The notes under the pieces were generated by a model. It saw only the letters and a program-made list of their open reading frames with translations. It was not told where the DNA came from and did not search any database. The position numbers and the translations under genes are program-made. A stretch of 64,000 bases of DNA from Enterobacter cloacae subsp. cloacae ATCC 13047 (GTDB lineage Bacteria; Pseudomonadota; Gammaproteobacteria; Enterobacterales; Enterobacteriaceae): the NCBI RefSeq assembly GCF_000025565.1, contig NC_014121.1, positions 4,054,216 to 4,118,215 on the forward strand, in the 5' to 3' direction. Positions 1 through 7,899 of this stretch are shown piece after piece; positions within the stretch are counted from its first letter, which is position 1, and each line of letters begins with the position of its first letter.

Positions 1-224
1 ATCCTAATATATCTGATAAGATATATCGCATGGGCTTTGCTACCCGCTACGCCCCCAGCTTTGTTGATATTTATCCCAATACCGATCATGTGCATGAGTA
101 TGGTGGCAATATCCCATTGGATAAATTTGGCTGCGTGATTGTTGCTGGCCAAAGTCGTAATACTAATAATCGTATAGCAACCCATAATTTGCTCGGAAAT
201 CCATTTACTCCCCTTTCTATATAA
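1..224 (+). CDS. C-terminal fragment of a PhyH/SyrB2-like Fe(II)/2-oxoglutarate enzyme (5' end outside window)
   Basis: The frame is open from the first base and ends at a stop at 222-224, so about 73 C-terminal residues are visible. They contain RMGFATRY, then IYPNTDHV, GGNIPLDKFG and a terminal NRIATHNLLGNPF. This arrangement is what I associate with the C-terminus of phytanoyl-CoA dioxygenase-type enzymes, in particular the SyrB2-like chlorinating enzymes that act on aminoacyl carrier proteins. The facial triad that separates hydroxylases (HxD/E) from halogenases (HxG/A) lies upstream of the window, so the reaction cannot be decided. The next gene starts 16 bases downstream on the same strand, and the set continues with a thioesterase and a phosphopantetheinyl transferase, so it is probably a tailoring enzyme of a carrier-protein pathway. 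PhyH-type superfamily membership is fairly likely; the halogenase reading is tentative. Confidence 0.55.
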   Translation, partial: PNISDKIYRMGFATRYAPSFVDIYPNTDHVHEYGGNIPLDKFGCVIVAGQSRNTNNRIATHNLLGNPFTPLSI

Positions 225-240
225 AATAAGGATTATCGCT

Positions 241-921
241 ATGCAACAAAATCAGTGTTATCTGGAGGATACTTATCGCTTTAATATATTAAGCGATGTC
301 ATTGCTACCGGTGCTGATGAAGGAGGGCAATGGATTGCCCTGCAGGATAATATTTTTCATCCGCAGGGAGGCGGGCAACCTGCAGATCTCGGGTGGGTAA
401 ATGACATACCGGTGGTGGTAAAAAAACAGGAATCAGGATTAGTGGTTCTTTATCCGCAGTCTCCTTTTTCGCCGCCGGTTGAAACAAAAGTATCATCAGT
501 TGTATCAGCGGATGCCCGCGCTTACCATGCTGCACTGCATACTGCCGGGCATTTACTGAACTGGGAAATGCGCCAGTTCGGGTGGATGGCTGTCCGGGGG
601 CATCATTTCCCCGGTGAGTCGCGTGTGGAATTTAGCGCCATTGATGCTTCAGCTATTCCAGCTGATCGCCTGGAGGCGGCTGAAATTGAACGAATTATTT
701 GCCAGCGTCTGCAAAAGGGAGCGGAAATCCGCAGTTGGTTCGAGGGCACCACCCGGCTATGCCAGATTAACCAATCAGAGGCTATGCCTTGTGCCGGGAC
801 ACACACTGATGATTTGGCAAAAATTAGCTCATTTAACATTAAGGCGATAAAGTTTAAAAAGGGCACTCTACGGATCAGCTATGATGCCGGGCATGTCCCG
901 CTAAAGGAATGTCATGTCTAA
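241..921 (+). CDS. AlaX-type trans-acting aminoacyl-tRNA editing protein
   Basis: 226 residues, the usual size of stand-alone AlaX proteins. Family marks are FHPQGGGQPADLG (39-51), the zinc-binding pair H100/H104 in HTAGHLL, and C184/H188 in PCAGTHTDDL, equivalent to the CxxxH of AlaRS and ThrRS editing domains. AlaX proteins hydrolyse Ser- or Gly-tRNA(Ala). The start follows an AAGGA-like site and lies 16 bases after the preceding gene; the 3' end overlaps the EamA gene by 8 bases, so the genes are probably translationally coupled. An AlaX gene inside a carrier-protein biosynthetic set next to amino-acid exporters suggests clearance of tRNA mischarged with the pathway product, but that role is inference. 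A housekeeping editing role is the alternative. Confidence 0.85.
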   Translation: MQQNQCYLEDTYRFNILSDVIATGADEGGQWIALQDNIFHPQGGGQPADLGWVNDIPVVVKKQESGLVVLYPQSPFSPPVETKVSSVVSADARAYHAALHTAGHLLNWEMRQFGWMAVRGHHFPGESRVEFSAIDASAIPADRLEAAEIERIICQRLQKGAEIRSWFEGTTRLCQINQSEAMPCAGTHTDDLAKISSFNIKAIKFKKGTLRISYDAGHVPLKECHV

Positions 922-1831
922 TTATTCTATTCTGGCTCCACGCAGCCGACTTTGGATAATTGATCTGGGATTATTGACCGTTGCCCTCTCATGGGGGGCA
1001 AGTTATTCCTTGATGCAGCTTATTATCCAGGCAGGGGTCACTGTTCCCCTGTTTTTAATGCTGAGATTCGCACTGGCTGTTCCCTTCATGTTTGTTGGCA
1101 CTCGTGTCAGATTAAACAGCTTCACTCGTGGTGAAGTGATTAATGGGATCGTATTTGGTGTGCTTCTTTATGCGATCCTAACATTCGAAACGTTTGGTGT
1201 TAAACACACCTCAGCTGCAAATGCAGGTTTCTTGATTGCATTATCGGTGGTATTAGTTCCCTTTTTTGAACGTTTTATCGGCAAGAGAAAACAAAGCAAA
1301 TTCATTTATTTCACCTGTTTTATGTCCCTTGCAGGTGGCGGCATGTTGAGCTTTACGGCCAATGGAAATATTGAGTTCAATCAAGGCGATATTCTTATCT
1401 TATCGGCTGCATTGATTCGCGGTTTTCAGATATTTATGTTTGGTCGGCAGACTGCTGGTAAGGATTACTCGCTAATCAATATCACATTGATTGAATTACT
1501 GGTTGTCGCGGCCCTCGGCTTGGTTACTATTGTGCTGACCGAACCCACTGCGTTGCAATATATACCTGAAATATCTATTTCGACATGGGGCTTGATTCTC
1601 TTTCTGAGTCTGCTGGCAACGGCATTTGCATTCCTGATGCAATTATATGCCGCTAAAATAACCAGTCCGACGCGCGTCGGGTTGATCTTGTCTCTCGAAC
1701 CGGCCTTTGCAGCTATGTTTGCCATCACCATTATGGGCGAAACCCTTGGTGTGCTGCAAGCAATAGGGGGCGGGATCATTATATGTGCAGCCCTGTTGGG
1801 GCGCATTGCTGAAGGGAAGCGTTATGAATGA
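914..1831 (+). CDS. EamA/DMT-family exporter
   Basis: 305 residues with about ten hydrophobic segments and the two-fold repeat of drug/metabolite transporters. The second EamA half holds the conserved stretch around ITSPTRVGLILSLEPAFAA and ends with a GxxLGxLQAxGGxxI segment. The family includes RhtA (threonine/homoserine) and other amino-acid and metabolite exporters of the inner membrane. It overlaps the preceding editing gene by 8 bases and the following thioesterase by 8 bases, so it sits in one tight operon and most likely exports the pathway product. The substrate cannot be read from the sequence. Confidence 0.85.
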   Translation: MSNYSILAPRSRLWIIDLGLLTVALSWGASYSLMQLIIQAGVTVPLFLMLRFALAVPFMFVGTRVRLNSFTRGEVINGIVFGVLLYAILTFETFGVKHTSAANAGFLIALSVVLVPFFERFIGKRKQSKFIYFTCFMSLAGGGMLSFTANGNIEFNQGDILILSAALIRGFQIFMFGRQTAGKDYSLINITLIELLVVAALGLVTIVLTEPTALQYIPEISISTWGLILFLSLLATAFAFLMQLYAAKITSPTRVGLILSLEPAFAAMFAITIMGETLGVLQAIGGGIIICAALLGRIAEGKRYE

Positions 1832-2540
1832 GCAGCCACATATTGCTATGTTTCATCATGCCGGAGGGAACGCTGCCGCTCTTGATGTACTGGAAAAGCA
1901 TTTTTCAAACTTCAATGTGAGTAAGTTTGAAATGCCTGGCCGCGGACGCCGCCGTCAGGAAGCGTTACTAACAGATATCAATAAGGTGATTAAGGATTTT
2001 TTTCCACAATTGCCACGCCATTGTCCGATAATTTTTATGGGGCATAGTCTCGGCGCCTATGTCGCATATGTAATGGCAAAAAAATACCGTTTCAATGATG
2101 CTCGACAAAAAAGTATGCTCGTGGTGATTGGTAATGAACCAATCCATTGCCGTCAGTTTTTTGATTTAACTGAATCCAGTGAAATTGCAAAACATTCATT
2201 ACTTAATTTTGCGAATCATTTCAGGCAATTACCTGACTGGCTGCAGAGAGAACCCGTTTTGCTGAAGCAATTTTTGCAGGTGCTATCTGCTGATTTGCAG
2301 GTTGCTAATTCTATCAGTGAAGAAGATAGCGCTGCGCTTGACGATATTCCAGTATTAGCATTTTACGGAAAAGAGGACCCCTTATTTCTTTTTCCCCCGG
2401 AACGATGGCAAGAATGTACCCTCCAGCCATTCAGGCTGGAGGGGATCTCAGGGGGGCATTTTATTTCAGATACACAAGCTCGTGAGATTAGTGAACTAAC
2501 AATGGATTTTATACGGAACAACAAGGTCTTTAATATATAA
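1824..2540 (+). CDS. Type II thioesterase (alpha/beta hydrolase)
   Basis: 238 residues. The nucleophile motif GHSLG is at 73-77 and FHHAGGNAAAL at 10-20 matches the oxyanion region of TEII enzymes of NRPS/PKS systems. A later YGKEDPLF supplies the acidic residue and GGHFI the catalytic histidine. These enzymes release acyl or aminoacyl groups from carrier proteins, either as proofreading or as the product-forming step. I chose the ATG at 1824 because it overlaps the exporter stop as ATGAATGA. An upstream in-frame ATG would extend 39 bases into the exporter gene and adds residues not expected of the family. It implies that a carrier-protein enzyme is encoded upstream of the window. Confidence 0.88.
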   Translation: MNEQPHIAMFHHAGGNAAALDVLEKHFSNFNVSKFEMPGRGRRRQEALLTDINKVIKDFFPQLPRHCPIIFMGHSLGAYVAYVMAKKYRFNDARQKSMLVVIGNEPIHCRQFFDLTESSEIAKHSLLNFANHFRQLPDWLQREPVLLKQFLQVLSADLQVANSISEEDSAALDDIPVLAFYGKEDPLFLFPPERWQECTLQPFRLEGISGGHFISDTQAREISELTMDFIRNNKVFNI

Positions 2541-2590
2541 ATAGCGCAGGCAGGTGAGGGGTAACACAGTAATGCCGTAAACCTGCTGAA

Positions 2591-3163
2591 TTAACCTTGT
2601 GTACTGTAAGACATTATAACCGTCGCACTTACCGCATCATCTGCACAAATATAGGCATGTTTAACATCACCTGAGAAGGCATAAAAATCTCCAGGTTGAA
2701 GAATAATACTTTCACTGTCAGATATTTTCAGAAGTAATGTGCCAAGGTGAACGATGATATGTTCATGCGTCCCTGAAACATGAGCCGGACTGTTTATTAC
2801 CACACCTGGTTTCATTTGTAAATGCCATATTTCTGTGATATTGCCCTGGCCGATGCGGAACTTCATTACCTGGGAATAATCACCTTTGTAGTCAGAATTT
2901 TTTTCGATATAGGGATAGCGTTCATTATTATTACCGAGCAAATCGCCTAATGTAAGTCTTAGTGCGCTGGCGATGGAATCCAGTGTATCAACGCGAGGAT
3001 TAGAACCGCCCGATTCGAGCGTGGACAGCGTAGCTTTGGAGACGCCGGAAAGTTTTGCCAGTTCATTAAGTGAAAGATTTCGAGCTATTCGTAACTTTTT
3101 TACGTTATTACCAATGTTGGTGTACGTTCTTTTTAAGCGATCGCTCTGTTGTGCATTACTCAT
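2591..3163 (-). CDS. XRE-family regulator with C-terminal cupin domain
   Basis: 190 residues. Residues about 17-72 form an XRE helix-turn-helix (VKKLRIARNLSLNELAKLSG...SKATLSTLESG) and residues about 100-185 a cupin_2 domain (MKPGVV...HEHIIVHLG...LQPGDFYAFSGDVKHAY). This architecture is common in one-component sensors of small metabolites and often sits beside amino-acid exporters. It is divergent from the LysE-type exporter at 3302 and convergent with the thioesterase operon. It therefore probably controls the exporter promoter in the 138-base gap and perhaps the biosynthetic operon. The ligand is unknown. Confidence 0.88.
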   Translation of the reverse strand: MSNAQQSDRLKRTYTNIGNNVKKLRIARNLSLNELAKLSGVSKATLSTLESGGSNPRVDTLDSIASALRLTLGDLLGNNNERYPYIEKNSDYKGDYSQVMKFRIGQGNITEIWHLQMKPGVVINSPAHVSGTHEHIIVHLGTLLLKISDSESIILQPGDFYAFSGDVKHAYICADDAVSATVIMSYSTQG

Positions 3164-3301
3164 CTTTTAATCTTCACTGTCAGGATAAAATTTGTAGCAT
3201 ATTAACATTTTAGGAAGAAAATATCTTCAAAAGTGACACATGAATTCAAACGCGGGCTATCAGTCTGATTTTTCTCATTTGTTAATGTATCAGAGGTTGA
3301 A

Positions 3302-3898
3302 ATGTTACTGAATGACTGCATTAAAATTATGGGTTCTGGCATGTTGTTGCTTGTAATGCCTGGCCCAACCAATACTCTTCTCCTTTTCTCAGGGTACGCC
3401 AGTGGTATCAGGCCAAGTATAAAAATGATTATTGCCGAATGGGGGGGATACTTTTGTGCAATCACCTTTTGGGGAGTTATTGTGAGTGTCTTAGCTCAAC
3501 ATGGCACGTTTTTACTCGGTATTATTAAGTTATTATCAGCATTCTATGTCGCCTGGCTGGCTGTTAAAGTCTGGGGGTTTTCATTACAGTCTCGACCGAC
3601 AAAAATTGGAATGAAAACCATATTTATTACCACTTTGTTTAACCCTAAATCATTCGTATTTGCGACATATATAATTCCTTCAATTGCTTTCAGAGAGCTT
3701 CAGTCTTTCACTGCCGCCATGCTGAGTGTTTTTGTCGCGCTATTGCCTCTTTCTTTTATATGGGTTGCCTGTGGGAAGGGGATAGCCAGGCAAGGCAAGC
3801 TGCAATCACGATTATGGCCAATGTTTTTTTATCGCGGTCTGTCGCTGGCGATGGCGAGTTTCGCTGCTTCTATGGTTTACCATTCCGTCGCTGTTTGA
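3302..3898 (+). CDS. LysE/RhtB-family exporter
   Basis: 198 residues, the family length, with about six membrane segments. The N-terminal VMPGPTNTLLLFSGYASGIRPS corresponds to the conserved PGP signature of LysE/RhtB transporters, and LFNPKSFVF matches the conserved NPK segment. Known members export lysine, threonine, homoserine or cysteine derivatives across the inner membrane. It is divergently arranged with the XRE-cupin regulator and followed 21 bases later by the phosphopantetheinyl transferase gene. It is the second amino-acid-type exporter in a 4.6-kb biosynthetic segment, which argues for an amino-acid-like product. Confidence 0.85.
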   Translation: MLLNDCIKIMGSGMLLLVMPGPTNTLLLFSGYASGIRPSIKMIIAEWGGYFCAITFWGVIVSVLAQHGTFLLGIIKLLSAFYVAWLAVKVWGFSLQSRPTKIGMKTIFITTLFNPKSFVFATYIIPSIAFRELQSFTAAMLSVFVALLPLSFIWVACGKGIARQGKLQSRLWPMFFYRGLSLAMASFAASMVYHSVAV

Positions 3899-3919
3899 TG
3901 CGAAAACCTAAGGATAACC

Positions 3920-4618
3920 ATGAAAATTTGCTGGTATCAAACACAACGACTAATGAAAGTCTTACCCGATTACATCCATTTCACCGTATTGCGTTTCTCC
4001 CTGGATGGTGTGCTGGAGGATGCTTTCCGAGTTTATGATATACCGCTCCCGCGCCGGTTGGCGAACGCATCAGATCAACGCCGGGCTGAATATCTTGCTG
4101 GACGGATTGGCGCTCAAAAGTTACTACAACATTTCGATTCCTCGCTATGTGCGCCGCTGATGGCAGATGATCGCGCACCCTCATGGCCTTCTTCCTTTTG
4201 TGGGGCAATTTCTCACGATCGCGATTTTGCTTCTGCCGCCGTTATCAAAATGCACCATGGCCGGGTCGGAATAGATATTGAATCGCTCTCACCGAAAATA
4301 GCTCTCGATACGATAAGCCAGCGCATAGCCTCTGCCAGGGAAATTGACACATTGGCCAACTCCCGCGATTTGCTTTCGGACCACGTCCTGCCATTGCTTT
4401 TTTCTGCTAAAGAGAGTGCCTATAAGGCTTTCCCACGTGATCTTCAACAGCATCTGGACTTTCACAGTATTGAATTGCGCGAGATTGATCCCCACTTGCA
4501 GCAGTTTACTTTTAGCCTGACACTTACGCTTAATCATGAATATGAGGCGGGGTTTCGCTTTAACGGCTGGTATACTTTTCTGGGAAATCGGGTTCTGACC
4601 TTGGTTCATTTGCATTGA
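3920..4618 (+). CDS. 4'-phosphopantetheinyl transferase (EntD/Sfp type)
   Basis: 232 residues, EntD-like in length. RRAEYLAGRIGAQ (54-66) and SHD (98-100) mark the N-terminal half. GIDIE (117-121) carries the Mg-binding Asp and Glu, and FSAKESAYKA (161-170) is the C-terminal signature. It converts apo carrier proteins to the holo form with CoA, so the neighbouring pathway must use a peptidyl or acyl carrier domain, which lies outside the window. The start after AAGGATAACC gives a short gap from the exporter. An internal ATG at residue 12 is a possible alternative. It closes the AT-richer segment. Confidence 0.9.
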   Translation: MKICWYQTQRLMKVLPDYIHFTVLRFSLDGVLEDAFRVYDIPLPRRLANASDQRRAEYLAGRIGAQKLLQHFDSSLCAPLMADDRAPSWPSSFCGAISHDRDFASAAVIKMHHGRVGIDIESLSPKIALDTISQRIASAREIDTLANSRDLLSDHVLPLLFSAKESAYKAFPRDLQQHLDFHSIELREIDPHLQQFTFSLTLTLNHEYEAGFRFNGWYTFLGNRVLTLVHLH

Positions 4619-4660
4619 CGGATATCGGTGACTCCAGACAATCTCCGCTCTCTTTGCGCC

Positions 4661-4708
4661 TTCCCTTCCCTTCCCTTCCCTTCCCTTCCCTTCCCTTCCC
4701 TTCCCTTC
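4661..4708. repeat. Pentanucleotide tandem repeat (TTCCC)9
   Basis: Nine complete TTCCC units plus TTC run without interruption, followed by a poly-A tract. The array starts 42 bases after the phosphopantetheinyl transferase stop. No convincing gene uses it as coding sequence: on the minus strand it would read as GREGK repeats in a frame that merely shadows the PPTase gene. Tracts of this kind are prone to slipped-strand length change. Confidence 0.95.
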
Positions 4709-4808
4709 GAAAAAAAGAAAAAATCTCAAACAAAATCAATCATCTCCCCCATCAATTACAAAGACTTCAACCCATTTCCGATCACCAGAGTCGACTGATG
4801 AAGTCCTT

Positions 4809-4826
4809 AAAGCCCTGCAGGCTTTT
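4809..4826. terminator. Possible weak terminator downstream of the PPTase gene and ada
   Basis: AAAGCC and GGCTTT flank a short loop and are followed by a short T-run. It lies between the convergent PPTase gene and ada, where a terminator for either strand is expected. The stem is short, so this is tentative. No gene is visible in the rest of 4619-4890. Confidence 0.35.
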
Positions 4827-4890
4827 CTGAGCTTGTAATTTATCCCGCAGAGCCCGTAAAATTTTCCGGCTACAAGTGAGCATCACGCCA

Positions 4891-5937
4891 TTAAACGTTA
4901 TTTCTCTCATGCTCAATGAGCCATTCTTTTCGAGAAATCCCCCCTCCATAACCCGTCATCGCTCCATCTTTACCAATTATCCTGTGGCAAGGGATCACAA
5001 TCGCAATTCGGTTTGCACCATTAGCAGCAGCGACAGCGCGCACAGCATTTGGCTTATTCATCCGTAGTGAGATGGCCTGATAGTGTGAGGTCTGTCCATA
5101 GGGAACTGACCGCAGCTCGCGCCAGACGGATTGTTGAAAATCACTCCCCGGGGCATCTACAGAGAGATCAAACTGTCGGCGCGTTCCGGCAAAATACTCG
5201 CTGACCTCTTTTACTGTCTGCCGGGTGTGGCTGTTTTCTCCGGTGACGATTCTGGCGTTAAATAAACGCTGAATATCGCGAAATTCTGTTTCTAACATCC
5301 GGCGATCGGTAAACTCCAGTAGACAAACTCCCCGCTCTGTCGCACAGACAAACATCGGCCCAAGCGTCGTGGTAAAACGGTGAATGACAATCACCTGGGT
5401 TGCCTGAGTCGGCGCTGCACCAGTAAGTCGCTTATAGGTATAACCAAACCCGCTCAGGGATTCATAGCCGTTGTCCAGCGCAACGTCAGTCGCCGTTCGT
5501 CCGCTTTTGAGCTCCTGCAGGGCAACGTTCACCCGCTGCATTCGCTGGAAAGCCTGAAAAGTGATGCCGTGATGTTGCAGAAACCAGCGCCTTACCCGCT
5601 CCGGACTGATTCCATGCTGGCGAAGCTCCGCGTCTGCAACACGGGATTTAATATCGCGCCTGACAAGCGCAAGCGCCTGTTCAACAAATAATGGCGCGCT
5701 GTGCGCATTCTCAGCGGGTCTGCAGACCTTACAGGGCCGAAAACCGGCCGCAAGGGCAGATTTGGCATCTTTATAAAATTCGACATTTTCACGTTTGGGC
5801 TTTCGCGCCCGACATACCGAAATGCAGAACACGCCAGTGGTTTTAACGCCGACAAAAAACACGCCAGTATATTCTGAAGCACGTTCAAGTAATGCCTGAT
5901 ACCAGATATCACATAAATTCTTATCGGTTATTTTCAT
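4891..5937 (-). CDS. ada: Ada: bifunctional DNA methylphosphotriester/O6-methylguanine methyltransferase and activator
   Basis: 348 residues from the chosen start. The N-terminal zinc domain has four cysteines (C38, C42 in FCISVC and C69, C72 in PCKVC); Cys38 is the methyl acceptor from phosphotriesters in this family. An AraC-type helix-turn-helix follows (about 85-180), then the methyltransferase domain ending with the active-site IPCHRIIG motif. Ada repairs alkylated DNA and, once methylated, activates the adaptive response. I chose the ATG at 5937, with AAGGAC upstream, over an in-frame ATG at 5988 because residues before MKITDKN do not resemble the family. The start overlaps the upstream gene's end by 17 bases, so the two are probably cotranscribed. 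Confidence 0.93.
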   Translation of the reverse strand: MKITDKNLCDIWYQALLERASEYTGVFFVGVKTTGVFCISVCRARKPKRENVEFYKDAKSALAAGFRPCKVCRPAENAHSAPLFVEQALALVRRDIKSRVADAELRQHGISPERVRRWFLQHHGITFQAFQRMQRVNVALQELKSGRTATDVALDNGYESLSGFGYTYKRLTGAAPTQATQVIVIHRFTTTLGPMFVCATERGVCLLEFTDRRMLETEFRDIQRLFNARIVTGENSHTRQTVKEVSEYFAGTRRQFDLSVDAPGSDFQQSVWRELRSVPYGQTSHYQAISLRMNKPNAVRAVAAANGANRIAIVIPCHRIIGKDGAMTGYGGGISRKEWLIEHERNNV

Positions 5938-6703
5938 CACCAAAAAGTCCTTCAAACGTCTGACGAGATCGGATCGCATGCATGACATCAGTCAGCGTTG
6001 ACTGCATGGCTGAATGCACAAAATTGCCCATGGAAATGCGGCTTACTCCGGCCAGCTTCAGCCTGTCGAACGACGGAAGGTCGGGCATACACATGACATT
6101 AAGAGGCAGAACCGTCGCCTCTGCAATGAGGCTGATGTCTTTCTCTGACGTCAGACAGGGAACAAAAAGGCCGTCAGCACCTGCAGCTTTATAACTTTGA
6201 CCCCGTAATATCGTCTCCTGCAACGCATCTACATGCCCGAGCAGGTAAGTGTCAGTCCGGATGTTCAGAAACAGGCTATGATTTTCGCTTCTTAGCGCAT
6301 CGCATACTGTTCTTAGGGTACAGGTAAAATCAGAGGCATCGTCAAGCTGACGCACCCCGTTTATGACTCTGCTGTCTTCAAGGTTAACGCCTGCGACACC
6401 TGTCTGAGCAAGGCGCCTGAGATTGGCTGTTATCTCTTCGGCTGAATCACCATACCCTGCTTCCATGTCAACGCTCAATGGCAGCTTGCTGACAGCCTGG
6501 ATACGGGTGACCATATAAAATAACGCATCAAATGGCATTCCCTGCCCGTCTTCATATCCTAGTGTGGACGCGATTGCTGCGCTGGACGTTCCCAATGCCT
6601 GATAACCTGCTTCTTGCGCTGCTACAGCACTGGCGGCATCCCAGACATTAGCGATAAGAAGTGGCTCATGCTGGTTGTGGAGTTCTGCAAAGTTCATATC
6701 CAT
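5921..6703 (-). CDS. Isocitrate lyase/PEP mutase family protein
   Basis: 260 residues. MNFAELHNQHEPLLIANVWDAASA opens a PEP-mutase/ICL TIM-barrel of the short PF13714 type. VDMEAGYGDSAEEI provides the metal-binding acidic residues, and NLEDS and RTDTYLLG follow in the usual order. Most such stand-alone proteins have no assigned reaction; C-C or P-C bond lyase chemistry is possible. It precedes and overlaps ada. Nothing else nearby suggests phosphonate metabolism, so I do not call it a phosphonate enzyme. Confidence 0.85.
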   Translation of the reverse strand: MDMNFAELHNQHEPLLIANVWDAASAVAAQEAGYQALGTSSAAIASTLGYEDGQGMPFDALFYMVTRIQAVSKLPLSVDMEAGYGDSAEEITANLRRLAQTGVAGVNLEDSRVINGVRQLDDASDFTCTLRTVCDALRSENHSLFLNIRTDTYLLGHVDALQETILRGQSYKAAGADGLFVPCLTSEKDISLIAEATVLPLNVMCMPDLPSFDRLKLAGVSRISMGNFVHSAMQSTLTDVMHAIRSRQTFEGLFGDENNR

Positions 6704-6761
6704 ATCCTCTCGATAGATTGAAAATGAATCTAAGCAGTCAGCAAGAACGTCACAACCGAAA

Positions 6762-6797
6762 TTCAGACGACCATTTTTTTAGCAAACGTCGTCTGAA
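6762..6797. other. Perfect 10-bp inverted repeat in the intergenic region
   Basis: TTCAGACGAC (6762-6771) and GTCGTCTGAA (6788-6797) are exact reverse complements around a T-rich 16-base loop. The element lies between two minus-strand genes, downstream of the nucleotidyltransferase stop, so it may act as its terminator or protect the mRNA 3' end. A second shorter inverted repeat (GAACCCG/CGGGTTC, 6795-6837) overlaps it. Confidence 0.6.
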
Positions 6798-6835
6798 CCC
6801 GGAGTGAATCAGACCGAAACCTTTCAAGGTCGGGT

Positions 6836-7621
6836 TCAGGCTTTCAGCATGGCAAGAACCGCCCATCGTGCCGCATCGTCTGCGATATTTTTCGGCAGCG
6901 CATCAGCCCGCAGAGTGATATAAGCGTCAATAGCCTTTCTGATGGCAATGCTGACGGAGTCACGATCGTGCGTTGCCAGCGTGGATGCAAGCAGGCCATC
7001 AGGATCAAGGCCATGGAATTCAATGCGGCGAACCCCACGTTGCGGTAGATTTGCCCGACGGCACAGCATAGGTCCCAGCACTTGCTCGCGAAAGAATGAC
7101 AGCATGCCAATCGCTTCAAAGAGTTCGCCCCTTCCCAGTTTCACCGCCGCATAATGAAGCCAGATCCATGCTCGGGACTCAAACCACTCTGGCGTCATGT
7201 CAGGCCATTGAGCACTATATTTTGCCAGTTGTTGTTCCAGAGCCAGGTGATCGCGGGTAAATAACACTGCAGGCTCCTCAACGCGTTGAGTGAGCATGTC
7301 CAGTGTGACAAATTTCAGATCGACATGGAGGAGTTCAGGACCATAGAGGCATATAAGCAGACGAGGCTCTCCGACATGTTCGCCGGTGAAGGCATGCAGC
7401 AGATGCCCCAGTGTTCCGGCGAACTCAATACGCTGCGCCATGATCTCGTCATAGCAGAGAGGGTCTACCACAACGACAAAATCGAGATCGGAGTAAATAT
7501 CGAACCCGCCATGAATAAGCGAGCCGCCAGCGAGAAGAGAGTGAATTCGCGAATCAGCCTGAATTTTAAGCTTGAGTTGCTCTGCAAAACTTCTGTGTAA
7601 ATCGGGTAATGTACTTAGCAT
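6836..7621 (-). CDS. Nucleotidyltransferase-domain protein (aminoglycoside adenylyltransferase-like)
   Basis: 261 residues. GGSLIHGGFDIYSDLDFVVV (about 32-51) matches the polymerase-beta-type nucleotidyltransferase motif GG/GSx9DxD, and LLHVDLKFV gives the third acidic residue. The C-terminal half is helical, as in AadA/LinB-type enzymes. It would transfer a nucleotide to a small molecule, possibly a drug, but the substrate cannot be read. It is a separate unit upstream of the PEP-mutase-like gene, with 132 bases and inverted repeats between them. Confidence 0.75.
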   Translation of the reverse strand: MLSTLPDLHRSFAEQLKLKIQADSRIHSLLAGGSLIHGGFDIYSDLDFVVVVDPLCYDEIMAQRIEFAGTLGHLLHAFTGEHVGEPRLLICLYGPELLHVDLKFVTLDMLTQRVEEPAVLFTRDHLALEQQLAKYSAQWPDMTPEWFESRAWIWLHYAAVKLGRGELFEAIGMLSFFREQVLGPMLCRRANLPQRGVRRIEFHGLDPDGLLASTLATHDRDSVSIAIRKAIDAYITLRADALPKNIADDAARWAVLAMLKA

Positions 7622-7899
7622 ACTTTTTCCTGTTCACAAAAAAGACAAAGCATTACAGAATATCGAGCTCTTTCAATAAGGGCCAGATATTTTTTGCAGG
7701 AACAGTCTTGTCCCTGAGGAGTTTACTCGCTTAGCCATAAAGCAATCTCTTAGATATGAAGGGCATAGTTATGTTCTGACTGCTGGGCACGATATCGTAA
7801 TTCATCACTTCAGCGAGTGTTGAATCTGTTTTTGCTCAGTCATAACTGTTATTGTTTAATATAATTTAAGCAGGAGCATTCAACGTTCAGGAGTGATGG

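Noticed and set aside
4289..4729. Minus-strand frame with GREGK repeats across the TTCCC tract
   Set aside because: It is the antisense shadow of the PPTase gene plus the tandem repeat. It has no ribosome site and no family resemblance.
5921..6703. PEP-mutase-like gene as part of a phosphonate cluster with the LeuCD genes
   Set aside because: It is coupled to ada, lies more than 3 kb from the LeuCD operon with unrelated genes and a terminator between, and no phosphonopyruvate decarboxylase is present.
6762..6797. Arms resemble the Neisseria DNA uptake sequence (GCCGTCTGAA)
   Set aside because: One mismatch, a single copy, and an enterobacterial context. Most likely coincidence in a terminator-like hairpin.
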